The position numbers were made by a program, and so were the translations under genes. From Streptomyces sp. NBC_01429 (GTDB lineage: Bacteria; Actinomycetota; Actinomycetes; Streptomycetales; Streptomycetaceae): a DNA stretch of 64,000 nt. Shown piece by piece: positions 15,797-24,415 of the stretch. Where the stretch lies: positions 7,529,501-7,593,500 of the forward strand of contig NZ_CP109599.1 in NCBI RefSeq assembly GCF_036231945.1. Reading direction: 5' to 3'. Position 1 is the stretch's first letter; every line of letters begins with the position of its first letter. The notes beneath the pieces are model-generated. The model was not told the DNA's origin and did not search any database. It saw nothing but the letters and a program-made list of their open reading frames with translations.

Positions 15797-16763
15797 CTGC
15801 ACCACTGCCTTTCGAAAGGTGTTCGTACCGTCCCCGGGATTCGTCCGTCTCCCTGACCACATAGTGCGGACGGCGTTTCGCCTCGTGATAGATCCGGCCC
15901 ACGTATTCGCCGACGATCCCGAGCGTGGCGAGCTGAATTCCGCTCAGGGCCACGATCGCGGTCATCAATGTGGTGTAGCCGGGCGCGTCCACCCCGTTCA
16001 GTGCCACATTCGCGATGATCCACAGCGCGTATCCGAGAGCGGAGAGAAAGAGACAGAGACCGGTGTGGATCGCCAGCCGCAGCGGACGGCTGTTGAAGGA
16101 GAGCAGCCCGTCGATTCCGTAGTTGAGCAGATTCTTTCCGCCCCACTTGGACTGCCCGGCGGCACGCTGGACGTTGCGGTAGGTGAAGCTCGCGGTGTCG
16201 AAGCCGATCCACGAGAAGATCCCCTTGGAGAAACGATTACTCTCGGGCAGCGACAGCACGCTTTCGACCGCCCGCCGCGACAGCAGCCGGAAGTCCCCCG
16301 CCCCGTCGACCACCTGCACGTCCATGCAGCGGCGCACCAGCCGGTAGTACGCCCGGCTCAGCGCGGTGCGTACGGCGCCCTCGCCCGCCCGGTCGCGCTG
16401 GGCCACGACCTGGTCGTAGCCGCGCCGGTGCAGCTCCAGCATGCGCGGCACCAGGCCGGGCGGGTGCTGGAGGTCGGCGTCCATCAGGACGACCGCGTCG
16501 CCCCGGGACATGCGCAGCCCGGCGAGCATGGCGGCTTCCTTGCCGAAGTTGCGGCTGAAGGAGGTGAAACGGACCCGTGGGTCCCCGGCGGCGAGTTCGC
16601 TCAGCCGGAGCCGGGTGCCGTCACCGCTGCCGTCGTCCACGTAACAGATCTCGAACGTCTGCCGGGTGGGTCCGAGTGCGGCGAGCAGGGCGCTGTGAAA
16701 CGCCCCGATCACCTCGTTCTCGTTGAAACACGGTACGACAATGGAAACCTGAACCATGGTCAT
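15750..16763 (-). CDS. GT2 glycosyltransferase, polyprenyl-phosphate sugar synthase (GtrB/DPM-like)
   Basis: A 337-aa protein with an N-terminal GT-A domain (VSIVVPCFNENEVI; DDGSGDGT; DADLQHPP with the metal-binding DxD; SRNFGKEAAMLAGL) and two C-terminal membrane helices (about 232-255 and 268-292). This is the layout of GtrB and bacterial dolichol-phosphate mannosyl/glucosyl transferases, which load a sugar from a nucleotide donor onto undecaprenyl phosphate at the inner face of the membrane. The ATG at 16763 follows GGAG by 4 nt; the ATG at 16757 is an alternative. It forms a two-gene unit with the downstream membrane protein. Confidence 0.92.
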   Translation of the reverse strand: MTMVQVSIVVPCFNENEVIGAFHSALLAALGPTRQTFEICYVDDGSGDGTRLRLSELAAGDPRVRFTSFSRNFGKEAAMLAGLRMSRGDAVVLMDADLQHPPGLVPRMLELHRRGYDQVVAQRDRAGEGAVRTALSRAYYRLVRRCMDVQVVDGAGDFRLLSRRAVESVLSLPESNRFSKGIFSWIGFDTASFTYRNVQRAAGQSKWGGKNLLNYGIDGLLSFNSRPLRLAIHTGLCLFLSALGYALWIIANVALNGVDAPGYTTLMTAIVALSGIQLATLGIVGEYVGRIYHEAKRRPHYVVRETDESRGRYEHLSKGSGADGLGRAERHHPETAG

Positions 16764-16933
16764 CTCACTCCATACGCCTCAGCGCGTAGCGGCGCGCGTG
16801 CATTCCGCGCCGATGTGCTGCTGCCGTGGCAACCATAGAATGAAGCGATCTACCGCTCAAGCGTCACCACGGCATGGCGTACATATGATTGGAGTGTTTT
16901 TCTTCGGTGGTTATCCCTGGCCGTGAGCGCCCC

Positions 16934-17599
16934 TTACCGGGGGATATGAATGACGCTCGCCACCAGTCCGCGTTCCGCGATCCAACGGCCGGCGAATTCG
17001 TCGACCCGGCGGCCGTCGATGCGCGGGCCGGGCACCAGAAGCCGGGCGCGGAAGGTGCGTTCGACCGGATCGATCGTGATATCCGCCTCGGAGAAGTCCA
17101 GTTCGAGGCCGGTCAGCGGATACCACGCCTTGAAGACGCTCTCCTTGGCGCTGAACAGCAGCCGGTCCCAGCAGACTCCGGGATGCCGCTCCGCCAGGAA
17201 CTTGACGCGCTCCGTCTCGTCCGGCAGCGCGATGGTGTCCAGCACGCCATCGGGCAGCGGCGCGTCGGGCTCCGCGTCGATGCCCACCGACGCCGTGCCG
17301 TCCGACCGCGCCACCACCGCCGCCCGGTATCCGTCGCAGTGCGTCATGCTGCCGACGATGCCGCCGGGCCACTGCGGCGCGCCCCGCTTGTTGGGCAGCA
17401 GCGGCACGGGCGGCTGCCCCAGACGCAGCAGCGCGCGCCTGGCCAGCAGCCGGACCGTGGTGAACTCGCGCTGCCGCTTCGGCACGGCCTTGGCGACCCG
17501 CGCGCTCTCCTCGGGGAACAGCGGATCGGCCTCGCCCGGCAGGAGATCGCCGTACGCCGCCTCGACGGCGACCGCCGGGGGCAGGATCGCCGCGATCAC
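16934..17599 (-). CDS. Sfp/EntD-type 4'-phosphopantetheinyl transferase
   Basis: A 221-aa enzyme that moves the phosphopantetheine arm from coenzyme A to the serine of carrier domains in polyketide, peptide or fatty-acid synthases. The catalytic core is clear: GIDAEPD with Asp108 and Glu110 (Mg binding) and FSAKESVFKAW with Lys152-Glu153. The N-terminal VIAAILPPAVAVEAAYGD and NKRGAPQWPGGIVGSMTHC stretches are typical of the EntD-like subgroup. It starts at a GTG overlapping the stop of the upstream metallophosphoesterase (GTGA), so the two are coupled. No carrier-protein gene lies nearby, so it probably serves clusters elsewhere. Confidence 0.93.
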   Translation of the reverse strand: MIAAILPPAVAVEAAYGDLLPGEADPLFPEESARVAKAVPKRQREFTTVRLLARRALLRLGQPPVPLLPNKRGAPQWPGGIVGSMTHCDGYRAAVVARSDGTASVGIDAEPDAPLPDGVLDTIALPDETERVKFLAERHPGVCWDRLLFSAKESVFKAWYPLTGLELDFSEADITIDPVERTFRARLLVPGPRIDGRRVDEFAGRWIAERGLVASVIHIPR

Positions 17600-18444
17600 C
17601 GGGCGTCCTGCCCGGCCGGCTCGGGCAGGATCTGCCGCAGCGGGATCCGCGGCGGCCGTTTGCGCCACTCCCGCGGATAGCCGACCGAGACCTCCTCGAA
17701 CCGCACTCCGTCATGCCGGGTGACCCGGGGGATGTGCAGATGCCCGTAGACCACGGCGGCGGCGCGGTAGCGCACATGCCAGTCGGCGGTCAGTTCCGTA
17801 CCGCACCACTGCGCGAACTCGGGGTAGTAGAGGATGCGGGTGGGGTCGCGCACGAGCGGGAAGTGGTTGACGAGGACGGTGCGCAGGGACGGGTCGACGG
17901 CCGACAGCCGGCGCTCGGTCTCCTCGACGCGGGACCGGCACCAGGCGTCCCTGCTCTCGAAGGGGTCCGGGTGCAGGAAGTACTCGTCGGAGCAGACGAT
18001 GCCCGCCTCGCGCGCCACCCGCAGCGACTCCTCCTTGGTGGTGGTGCCGGGGGCGCGGAACGAGTAGTCGTACAGCACGAACAGCGGAGCCACCGCCACC
18101 GGGCCTCCGGCTCCCCGCCACACCGGATACGGGTCCTCGGGGGTGGCGATACCCAACTCCCGGCAGAGCGAGACAAGTTGCAGATAGCGCTTCTCGCCGC
18201 GCAGATCGCACGGGTCCTGCGGGTGGCTCCACAGCTCATGGTTGCCCGGCGCCCACACGACCTTGGCGAACCGCTCGCTGAGCGCCCGCAGGGCCCATTC
18301 GACATCGGCGTACTTCTCCGCGACGTCGCCAGCGACGATCAGCCAGTCGTCGTCCGAGTCCGGGCGGAGGCCCTCGACGATCGTGCGGTTCTCGTCATAG
18401 GCGACATGCAGATCACTGACGGCCAGGAGTTTTCCGTCGGGCAC
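17596..18444 (-). CDS. Calcineurin-like metallophosphoesterase
   Basis: A 282-aa phosphoesterase with the family blocks in order: SDLHVAY (Asp11, His13), GDVAEKY (Asp40), GNHELW, NHFPL and GHLHIPR. These ligate two metals that activate water for attack on phosphate esters. Streptomyces often carries this gene directly upstream of a phosphopantetheinyl transferase with the stop and start overlapping, as here; hydrolysis of a phosphopantetheine- or CoA-related phosphate is a tempting but unproven link. The start is a GTG at 18444 with AAGGATGG upstream. Confidence 0.88.
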   Translation of the reverse strand: MPDGKLLAVSDLHVAYDENRTIVEGLRPDSDDDWLIVAGDVAEKYADVEWALRALSERFAKVVWAPGNHELWSHPQDPCDLRGEKRYLQLVSLCRELGIATPEDPYPVWRGAGGPVAVAPLFVLYDYSFRAPGTTTKEESLRVAREAGIVCSDEYFLHPDPFESRDAWCRSRVEETERRLSAVDPSLRTVLVNHFPLVRDPTRILYYPEFAQWCGTELTADWHVRYRAAAVVYGHLHIPRVTRHDGVRFEEVSVGYPREWRKRPPRIPLRQILPEPAGQDAR

Positions 18445-18767
18445 GGTTCCATCCTTGTTCGATCGGGCTCGGACGCCGGTCCGTGGGCCGGCGCGCCGCT
18501 GTCGCGACGCGCCCTGGTGCGCTCACCCTTCGAGATTACGCGCAAGCGCGTGGCGAGGGGGCGGGCACCGGGCGTGGCCGTGGTCACGGGCGACGCGCGT
18601 GTACGGGTGGACGCCGCGTTCCGGCGGCCGGGGCGCCGTCCATGATCGGGCCCCATGACCGGGCAGACGTCCCGCCCGCCGCCGAAGTAGAGTGACCGAG
18701 GTCAAGAGGCCCGTACCGGCGGGTGGTTCGGGTCATCCGACGCCACCCATTGAGGAGGCGCAGCACG
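18445..18767. other. Divergent intergenic region between phosphoesterase and thioesterase genes
   Basis: A 323-bp gap that should hold promoters for both directions. I could not place a convincing -35/-10 pair or operator. Several short high-GC open frames cross it but none has a ribosome site or protein-like composition. Confidence 0.4.
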
Positions 18768-19526
18768 ATGACGACATCCACCGAGGAGAGCCTTTGGGCC
18801 CGGTGCTTCCATCCGGCCCCCGACCGTGCGGGACAACTCTTCTGCTTCCCCCACGCGGGCGGCTCGGCATCCTTCTACTTCCCGGTCTCCGCGCAACTGT
18901 CGCCCGTCGCCGAGGTGTTCTCGGTGCAGTATCCGGGCCGTCAGGACCGGCGCAAGGAGACCAGCCCCGACGACATCGGCACCATGGCCGACCAGGTGTA
19001 CGCGGCGCTCCGCGGACAACTCGGGGCGCGGCCCACCACCTTCTTCGGACACAGCATGGGCGCGACGATCGCCTTCGAGGTCGCGAGGCGGTTCGAGGCC
19101 GACGGCGGCGAGCTGACCCATCTCTTCGCCTCGGGTCGGCGCGCTCCGTCCCGTACCCGTGACGAGGATGTGCATCTGCGCTCCGACGACGGGATCGTCG
19201 CCGAGCTGAAGCTGATGTCCGGCACCGATACGGCGCTCCTCGGCGACGAGGAGATCCTGCGGATGATCCTGCCGGCGATCCGTACCGACTACCGCGCCAT
19301 CGAGACCTACCGGTGCCCGCCCGACGCCACCGTGCGCGCGCCGATCACCGCGCTGACCGGCGACAGCGATCCGAAGACCGCGCTGGACGAGGCCGAGGAC
19401 TGGCGCCGGCACACCACCGGAGCCTTCGACCTGAAGGTCTTCCCCGGCGGGCACTTCTACCTGAGCGCTCAGGCACCCGCCGTCATCGGGGTGCTCCGGG
19501 AGCATCTGGCGGCCGTTTCGGGCTAG
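18768..19526 (+). CDS. Type II (editing) thioesterase
   Basis: A 252-aa alpha/beta hydrolase of the GrsT/TEII class. It has FCFPHAGGSASFYFPVS near the N terminus, the nucleophile elbow GHSMGA with Ser96, an ALTGDSDPKT turn with the catalytic Asp and a C-terminal GGHFYL with the His. Stand-alone thioesterases remove stalled or wrong acyl groups from carrier domains of PKS and NRPS lines. GAGGAGG lies 9-10 nt before the ATG. It diverges from the phosphoesterase/phosphopantetheinyl-transferase pair, so this spot groups two carrier-protein service enzymes without a synthase. Confidence 0.93.
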   Translation: MTTSTEESLWARCFHPAPDRAGQLFCFPHAGGSASFYFPVSAQLSPVAEVFSVQYPGRQDRRKETSPDDIGTMADQVYAALRGQLGARPTTFFGHSMGATIAFEVARRFEADGGELTHLFASGRRAPSRTRDEDVHLRSDDGIVAELKLMSGTDTALLGDEEILRMILPAIRTDYRAIETYRCPPDATVRAPITALTGDSDPKTALDEAEDWRRHTTGAFDLKVFPGGHFYLSAQAPAVIGVLREHLAAVSG

Positions 19527-19595
19527 GCGGTGCAGGCCGTGTCCGGGCGTGCCTGCCGGGGCCTGCGAGGACCGCCCGGCCGCCGGGTCCGGCAC

Positions 19596-19643
19596 GACCG
19601 CCGGACCGTGCGGCCCTCGGGCGGGTCGCACGGTGCGGCGGTC
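19596..19643. terminator. Bidirectional terminator between thioesterase and histone-like genes
   Basis: A 17-bp stem with one mismatch (19596-19612 and 19627-19643; arms GACCGCCGGACCGTGCG and near-complement) and a 14-nt loop. It lies between two convergent genes, about 70 nt after the thioesterase stop. Confidence 0.65.
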
Positions 19644-19697
19644 ATACCTGCCTGTTGTGCTGTTGTTCCCGGGTGACGCGGCGGCCGGAGGCCGGTG

Positions 19698-20402
19698 TCA
19701 GCCGTTGGACGATCCGTAGAGACCGCGACCGGCCCGGCGGGCCCTGGAGCTGCCGACCAGCCGGTCCAGCGTGCTGCGTACCGCGTTGATGCTGCCGGGA
19801 GTGGCATCGCGCCCGAGCGCCTTGGCCACCTCGCGGGCCCGCACCGGGGTGCTGCCGGACTTGGCGAGGACATCGAGGATCTGCTCGGTGAGCCCACCGC
19901 TCGTGTCGTCCTCCGCCGAGGAAGCCGCCGCCTTCTTCGACACGGCGGTCTGGGTGGACTTGGCGGCCTTCGCGGGCTTGGCGGCCTTGGCCGCGGCGGC
20001 CGGTTTGGCGGGCTTGGCAGCCTTGACGGGCTTCGCCGGAGCGGCCTTCTTCGCCGGGCGGCGCTTGGCCTGCCTCGGCTCCTCGGTCGCGGCGGGCTTC
20101 GCCGCCTTCGCCTCGGTCGACGCCTCCTCGGCGGGCGCTTCGGCCTGCGCGGGAACCTGGGCCTCAAGCGCCGCCTCCGGCGACACCGCGGGCTCCGGCA
20201 CCTCGGCGACGGGCTGCGCGACCGGCGCCACGGACAGCGCCTCCAGCGCGGTGAGCGCCGTACGTACCGACTCCAGCCGCTCGGTGACGGTGGCGAGTTC
20301 CTTCTCCAACGACTGCTGCTGCGACTCCAACTCCGGGAGTTCGGAGCGTAGAAGCGCTGTTGTCGCCGCTACGCTGCCTGGTGTGGTGGGTACCGATGTC
20401 AT
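19698..20402 (-). CDS. Histone-H1-like protein with coiled coil and C-terminal winged helix
   Basis: A 234-aa protein in three parts. Residues 18-50 form a probable coiled coil (SELPELESQQQSLEKELATVTERLESV). Residues about 70-165 are an Ala/Lys/Pro/Glu-rich linker with repeated AKPAK-like units as in histone H1. The last 60 residues look like a winged helix (LTEQILDVLAKSG, VRAREVAKALGRD, AVRSTLDRLV, ARRAGRGLYG). It is likely a chromatin-organising or transcriptional protein. GAGAGGG precedes the ATG at 20402; an upstream in-frame extension to 20582 lacks such a site. The exact role is unknown. Confidence 0.75.
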   Translation of the reverse strand: MTSVPTTPGSVAATTALLRSELPELESQQQSLEKELATVTERLESVRTALTALEALSVAPVAQPVAEVPEPAVSPEAALEAQVPAQAEAPAEEASTEAKAAKPAATEEPRQAKRRPAKKAAPAKPVKAAKPAKPAAAAKAAKPAKAAKSTQTAVSKKAAASSAEDDTSGGLTEQILDVLAKSGSTPVRAREVAKALGRDATPGSINAVRSTLDRLVGSSRARRAGRGLYGSSNG

Positions 20403-20704
20403 GATGTCGCCCTCTCGTTCCGTGCCACCGCACTTGACTCCGTCGGTGACCGCTGTACCGAAGCCTAGGCCCTGCGGTGTGTCCTGTTGTGACGGGAACG
20501 GCACACGGACCTCGTCGCGGACCACGAGCTGTCGCGAAACCGGTGGTGGGACAGGGCACCGGCCCGGGGTGCCGGCGGACATCCGCGCGTAATGAAACAG
20601 CAGCTCGAACGACAGGCGGTGCTGTTACCGTCGTCAGTGTGCGGTCGCCGCTGCCCGCCGGTCCGCCCGCCCCGTTCACCGCGACCGGTCGAACAGGAGT
20701 CCCC
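20403..20704. other. Divergent intergenic region between histone-like and FUSC genes
   Basis: A 302-bp gap expected to carry two divergent promoters. The frame of the rightward gene stays open far to the left, to 20477, but only the TTG at 20705 has a good ribosome site, so the region is treated as non-coding. No operator-like palindrome stood out. Confidence 0.35.
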
Positions 20705-22825
20705 TTGCCCGCGCCGCTCGTTCCGCCGTCCCGCCGTGCCGTGCCCGCCTGGCTGCTGCACCCCCTGGGCTGGCGCTCCGGGCCCATCCCGTGGACCGCC
20801 GTGCTCCGCGGCGCCCTGAGCGCGGGACCGCTGCTGGCGCTCGGAGTGGTGACCGGACACCTCGGCGAGGCGATCCTGGCCGGCCTCGGCGCGATGCTCG
20901 CCGGTGTCAACGACCGCCCCGGCACCCGCCGTACCGGTGTGGTGCACATCGGACTGCCAGCCGTCGCGGGCGCTTTCGGACTGCTGTGCGGTGGGTTGCT
21001 CGCCGACGCGGGCGGCCGCTGGGCCGCCGTGCCCGCGCTCTTCGTCGTGGGCTGGCTCTCCGGCGCGCTGAGTGTGTCGGGACCGGTGTGGTCGGCGGCG
21101 GCCATGCAACTGCTCGTCACGGCGTCCCTCGGCGCGGGAATGCCGCTGCCCGGCCCCGCCTGGCTCAAGGCGCTCTGCTACCTCGGCGGCGCCGCCTGGC
21201 TGCTGCTGCTCCGGGTGGTGCTGCGCACCACCGGCCTGCGGCGCGGCGCGCGGTGGGACGGGGAGCGGGAGGCCGTCGCCGCGGTCTTCGACGCGCTCGC
21301 CGACGCACTGCGCGCCGTGGGCGGACCCGACGCGGAGCCGGCCAGGACACGGCTGATCACCGCCCAGCAGCGCGCGGACGAATCCCTGCGCCTGATGCGG
21401 CTGTTGTCCTGGCCGCGTCGCTCCGGCGGTCCCGGCGCGGCCGGAGCGACGCGGATCAGCGACCGCTTCGGCGCGGCGACGGCGCTGTGCGAGGCGGGTA
21501 TCGCGCTGCTGTGGGAGGGCCGCCCGCTGCCGGGCCAGATCGCCGAGGGACCCCGCCGGCTCGCGGCGGCGGTACGGGCCGACTCCGCCCCCGGCGCCCT
21601 GCCGAGCCCCGTCTCCGACACCGTCCAACGCGGCGCGTTCGACCGGGCGTTGCTCGACGCGGCGGTGACGTTCGACCGTACGGCACCGGGCCGTGCGCCG
21701 TCCCCGGCACGGCGGCCCGCCGGGGACGTCCCCGACACCGACACCGCCACCGGCCGTGACACCGCCACTGACGCCGACCCTCCCCGTACCCCGCCCAAGA
21801 CCTCCTCGGCGTCCGAGCGCCGCGCGGGACTCCGGCGGAACATCACACCGCGACTGCGGGCATGGCTCGGGCGTGTGTTCGCTCCCGCCCGGCGGGAGAA
21901 CGGACTGCGGGTCGCGCTGTGCGTCGCCGCGAGCGCCGCCGTCGCGCTCAGCCTCCACCAGACCCACTGGTACTGGCTGCCCGCCACCGCCGCGTTCCTC
22001 GTCAAGCCCGACCTGGGGCCGTTGTTCTCACGGGTGGTGAACCGGGTCGTGGGCACCGCCACCGGCGTGCTCGTGTTCACCCTCACCATGACCTGGCTCG
22101 GCGGCACCTGGTGGCTGCTCGCCGTGGTCGTGACGGGCGGAGCGCTGATCCCGGTCGCCACCCGGCACTTCGGATTCCAGACCGCCGTGGTGACCCTGCT
22201 GGTCCTCTCCTTCGTCTACGCGGGCGGCGACACCGAGGCGACCGCCGCCCGGCTGCTCGACACCGCGCTCGCCTGCGGCATCGTGCTGCTCGTCGGCCAT
22301 CTGCCGCTGCTGACCGATCCGCGCGTACGCGTCGGCCACCGCTTCGCCGTGGCGCTGCGGCACACGGAGCGGTATCTGCGCTACGTACTCGACGCCCCCG
22401 GCGCCCCTCGCGCGCCCGGCGTCCCGGGCACCACGCCCCGCGGCTCGGACGCCACCGGCATCGCGTTGCGGCACTCCGCCTACCGGGCGCTCGCCGAGGC
22501 GCGGGCGGCCGTCGGCACCGCCGCCGCCGAACTGCCGGGCCCGCACCGTACCCACCGCCACGACTGGCTGGCGGTGATGGCCCTGGCCGAGCGGATCGTG
22601 GACGCCGCGACCGTGTGTGCCGTACGGGTGGAGCAGGGGGTGCCGATGCCTCCGGCCACGGAGATACGGGAGGTGACCGGGGCGTTGTCCGCCATGGCCG
22701 ACGCGCTGGAGGACGGCAGGGGAACGGCCGCCGCCACGCTGCCCCCGGTCCCGCGCGCCTGCCGGTCGCTGCGCGACGTCATGACTCAGCTGCACGGAAT
22801 ACAGGCCCTGACCAACGCCGCCTGA
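20705..22825 (+). CDS. FUSC-family inner-membrane protein (YccS/aromatic acid exporter-like)
   Basis: About 706 aa. An N-terminal set of hydrophobic helices (ALSAGPLLALGVVTGHLGEAILAGLGAML), a soluble middle of about 230 residues, and a second membrane block (ALCVAASAAVALSLHQTHWYWLPATAAFLVKPDLGPLFSRVVNRVVGT in part) match the FUSC/YccS layout, where the second block pattern of W-x-P and KPD followed by R-x-x-G-T is diagnostic. Family members include AaeB-like efflux proteins for aromatic acids. I chose the TTG at 20705 because AGGAG ends 5 nt before it; a GTG at about 20638 is possible. The substrate is unknown. Confidence 0.8.
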   Translation: MPAPLVPPSRRAVPAWLLHPLGWRSGPIPWTAVLRGALSAGPLLALGVVTGHLGEAILAGLGAMLAGVNDRPGTRRTGVVHIGLPAVAGAFGLLCGGLLADAGGRWAAVPALFVVGWLSGALSVSGPVWSAAAMQLLVTASLGAGMPLPGPAWLKALCYLGGAAWLLLLRVVLRTTGLRRGARWDGEREAVAAVFDALADALRAVGGPDAEPARTRLITAQQRADESLRLMRLLSWPRRSGGPGAAGATRISDRFGAATALCEAGIALLWEGRPLPGQIAEGPRRLAAAVRADSAPGALPSPVSDTVQRGAFDRALLDAAVTFDRTAPGRAPSPARRPAGDVPDTDTATGRDTATDADPPRTPPKTSSASERRAGLRRNITPRLRAWLGRVFAPARRENGLRVALCVAASAAVALSLHQTHWYWLPATAAFLVKPDLGPLFSRVVNRVVGTATGVLVFTLTMTWLGGTWWLLAVVVTGGALIPVATRHFGFQTAVVTLLVLSFVYAGGDTEATAARLLDTALACGIVLLVGHLPLLTDPRVRVGHRFAVALRHTERYLRYVLDAPGAPRAPGVPGTTPRGSDATGIALRHSAYRALAEARAAVGTAAAELPGPHRTHRHDWLAVMALAERIVDAATVCAVRVEQGVPMPPATEIREVTGALSAMADALEDGRGTAAATLPPVPRACRSLRDVMTQLHGIQALTNAA

Positions 22826-22844
22826 GCGGGCCAGGCGCCGCCGG

Positions 22845-24116
22845 TCAGCGCTCGCTCCGGACGGGCTCGCGGACGGCGGGGGCGCGGGAGTCCTCCTTCG
22901 GCGGCGGAGCCGGCCGACCGCGCCGGGTGAGGGGCCTTTCGATGAGGTAGTGGGAGGCGACGGCCGCAGCGAAACTGGCGGCGAAGGTGGCCGGCCCGTG
23001 CCAGGCGTCCAGCCCCAGATCCGACATGAGCCGGGTCAGGGGGTAGTGCCACAGATAGAGCCCGTAGCTGAGATTGCGTCCCACCCAGACCAGCGGAGCC
23101 AGGGAAAGCGCCCGGGACAGCCCGGTGCGCGGCCCGAGTTCCAGCGAAGCCACCAGCGTCGCCGACAGGACGGCGGCGACGAGGAAGCCGACGGTGTACC
23201 AGGGCATCGTCCAGGCGCTGGAGCCGGTCATGGGCACCTGCCACACGATCAGCGCCAGCAGGGCCAGGGCGGGCCAGGCGAGCCGGCCCGCCCAGCGCCG
23301 CAGCGCGGCCAGCCGGGGGTCGTCGGCGTGCAGCCGGGCCACCACCAGGGCCAGCAGCGCACCGGTCAGCAACTGGTCGGCGCGGGTGTCCATGCCGTTG
23401 TAGATACGGTGCGCCGCCGTCGGCTCCCACAGCACCGAACGCCAGATCAGCGGCAGCAGACACAGCGTCGCCGTCCAGAGCAGTACGGTCCGGGCCCCGA
23501 CCCGCCGCAGGAGCAGCAGCAGAAGCGGCGGCCAGAGCAGATAGAACTGCTCCTCCACCCCCAGCGACCAGGTGTGCGACAGAAGGGACAGATCGCTCGA
23601 ATAGGTGCCGGACTGAGCGGCCCTGACGATGTTCATCAGGAAGGTGGCGGCCAGTGTGATCGCCGTCCACGCCCGCTCGAAGCTCGGCAGCCGGGTGGTG
23701 AGCGCCAGTACGGCGCAGGTCGCGCAGACGGCCAGCAGGGCCGGGACCAGGCGCAGCCAGCGCCGCCAGTAGAACGCGCGCATCGCGACGTCGCCGGTCC
23801 GCGCGAACTCCGCGAGCAGCAGCCGGGTGATGACGTAGCCGCTGATCGCGAAGAAGACGTCGACCCCGAGCGCCCCGCCGGGCAGCAGATCCGGCTCCAG
23901 GTGATAGACCATCACCAGGACGACGGCGAGCGCCCGCAGCCCGTCCACCCCCGGCACCCGCCCGCCGGTGCGCACCGCCGAGGGGAACCCGCGCCCGCCC
24001 CGCCGCATCCGGCCGTCCACCCGCACCGGAGCGAGCTCCGGCGCGACCCCTCCCGCCCCGCCCGGTCTGTCGCCTCTGCCCCGGTGTGTCACCTCTTCGG
24101 TGCGTGTGCTGTCCAT
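22845..24116 (-). CDS. Acyltransferase family 3 (OafA/YrhL-like) membrane protein
   Basis: A 423-aa integral membrane acyltransferase. GLRALAVVLVMVYH carries the conserved R-x10-H pattern, followed by GGALGVDVFFAISGYVITRLL and about ten hydrophobic segments; SHTWSLGVEEQFYLLWP is another family hallmark. Such enzymes O-acetylate or otherwise acylate surface glycans, peptidoglycan, lipids or antibiotics. The first 50 residues are a hydrophilic Gly/Arg-rich head. The ATG at 24116 lacks a clear ribosome site, so an internal start (for example the Met at 37) is possible. Its promoter shares the gap with the rightward pyruvyl transferase, and a role on the same surface polymer is an inference. Confidence 0.88.
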   Translation of the reverse strand: MDSTRTEEVTHRGRGDRPGGAGGVAPELAPVRVDGRMRRGGRGFPSAVRTGGRVPGVDGLRALAVVLVMVYHLEPDLLPGGALGVDVFFAISGYVITRLLLAEFARTGDVAMRAFYWRRWLRLVPALLAVCATCAVLALTTRLPSFERAWTAITLAATFLMNIVRAAQSGTYSSDLSLLSHTWSLGVEEQFYLLWPPLLLLLLRRVGARTVLLWTATLCLLPLIWRSVLWEPTAAHRIYNGMDTRADQLLTGALLALVVARLHADDPRLAALRRWAGRLAWPALALLALIVWQVPMTGSSAWTMPWYTVGFLVAAVLSATLVASLELGPRTGLSRALSLAPLVWVGRNLSYGLYLWHYPLTRLMSDLGLDAWHGPATFAASFAAAVASHYLIERPLTRRGRPAPPPKEDSRAPAVREPVRSER

Positions 24117-24249
24117 TCAAAGCCCGTGCCCGCAAAGCAAACCCGCACGCAGCCCTTCATCGAAATCTAAGAAACCGTGAGCACCCGCTACCGACCAGCC
24201 GGTTCGGGATCTCCCTGGTCATCCGGTACGCACCCGGGATGTACGGGGC

Positions 24250-24278
24250 GTGTGAGGTTTGGTTAAGGTGCGGTGAAG
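24250..24278. promoter_or_regulatory. PHO-box-like triple direct repeat
   Basis: Read on the minus strand the site is CTTCACC-N4-CTTAACC-N4-CTCACAC, three 7-mers at an exact 11-bp period (plus-strand starts 24250, 24261, 24272). Streptomyces PhoP binds GTTCACC-like 7-mers at 11-bp spacing. It lies between the leftward acyltransferase and the rightward pyruvyl transferase. Control by phosphate is inferred from this match. Confidence 0.5.
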
Positions 24279-24415
24279 GTTCTCCTTGCGTATGCCCAAA
24301 ACTCGACTAAGACGGTCCCGTGCCTCTTGGCGTTCCCTTGGGGTTCGCTGTGCTTGGGGCGCCTGACAGTAAACGGCTTCGCCTGCTGTTCAAGCCGCGC
24401 AATCGAGAGAAGGCC

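Noticed and set aside
16934..19526. Possible polyketide or peptide biosynthetic cluster suggested by a phosphopantetheinyl transferase and a type II thioesterase
   Set aside because: No carrier, ketosynthase, adenylation or condensation domain lies in the window; both are common stand-alone service genes.
24320..24415. Upstream ATG extension of the pyruvyl transferase
   Set aside because: No ribosome site before 24320, while AGAGAAGG precedes the ATG at 24416 where the family begins.
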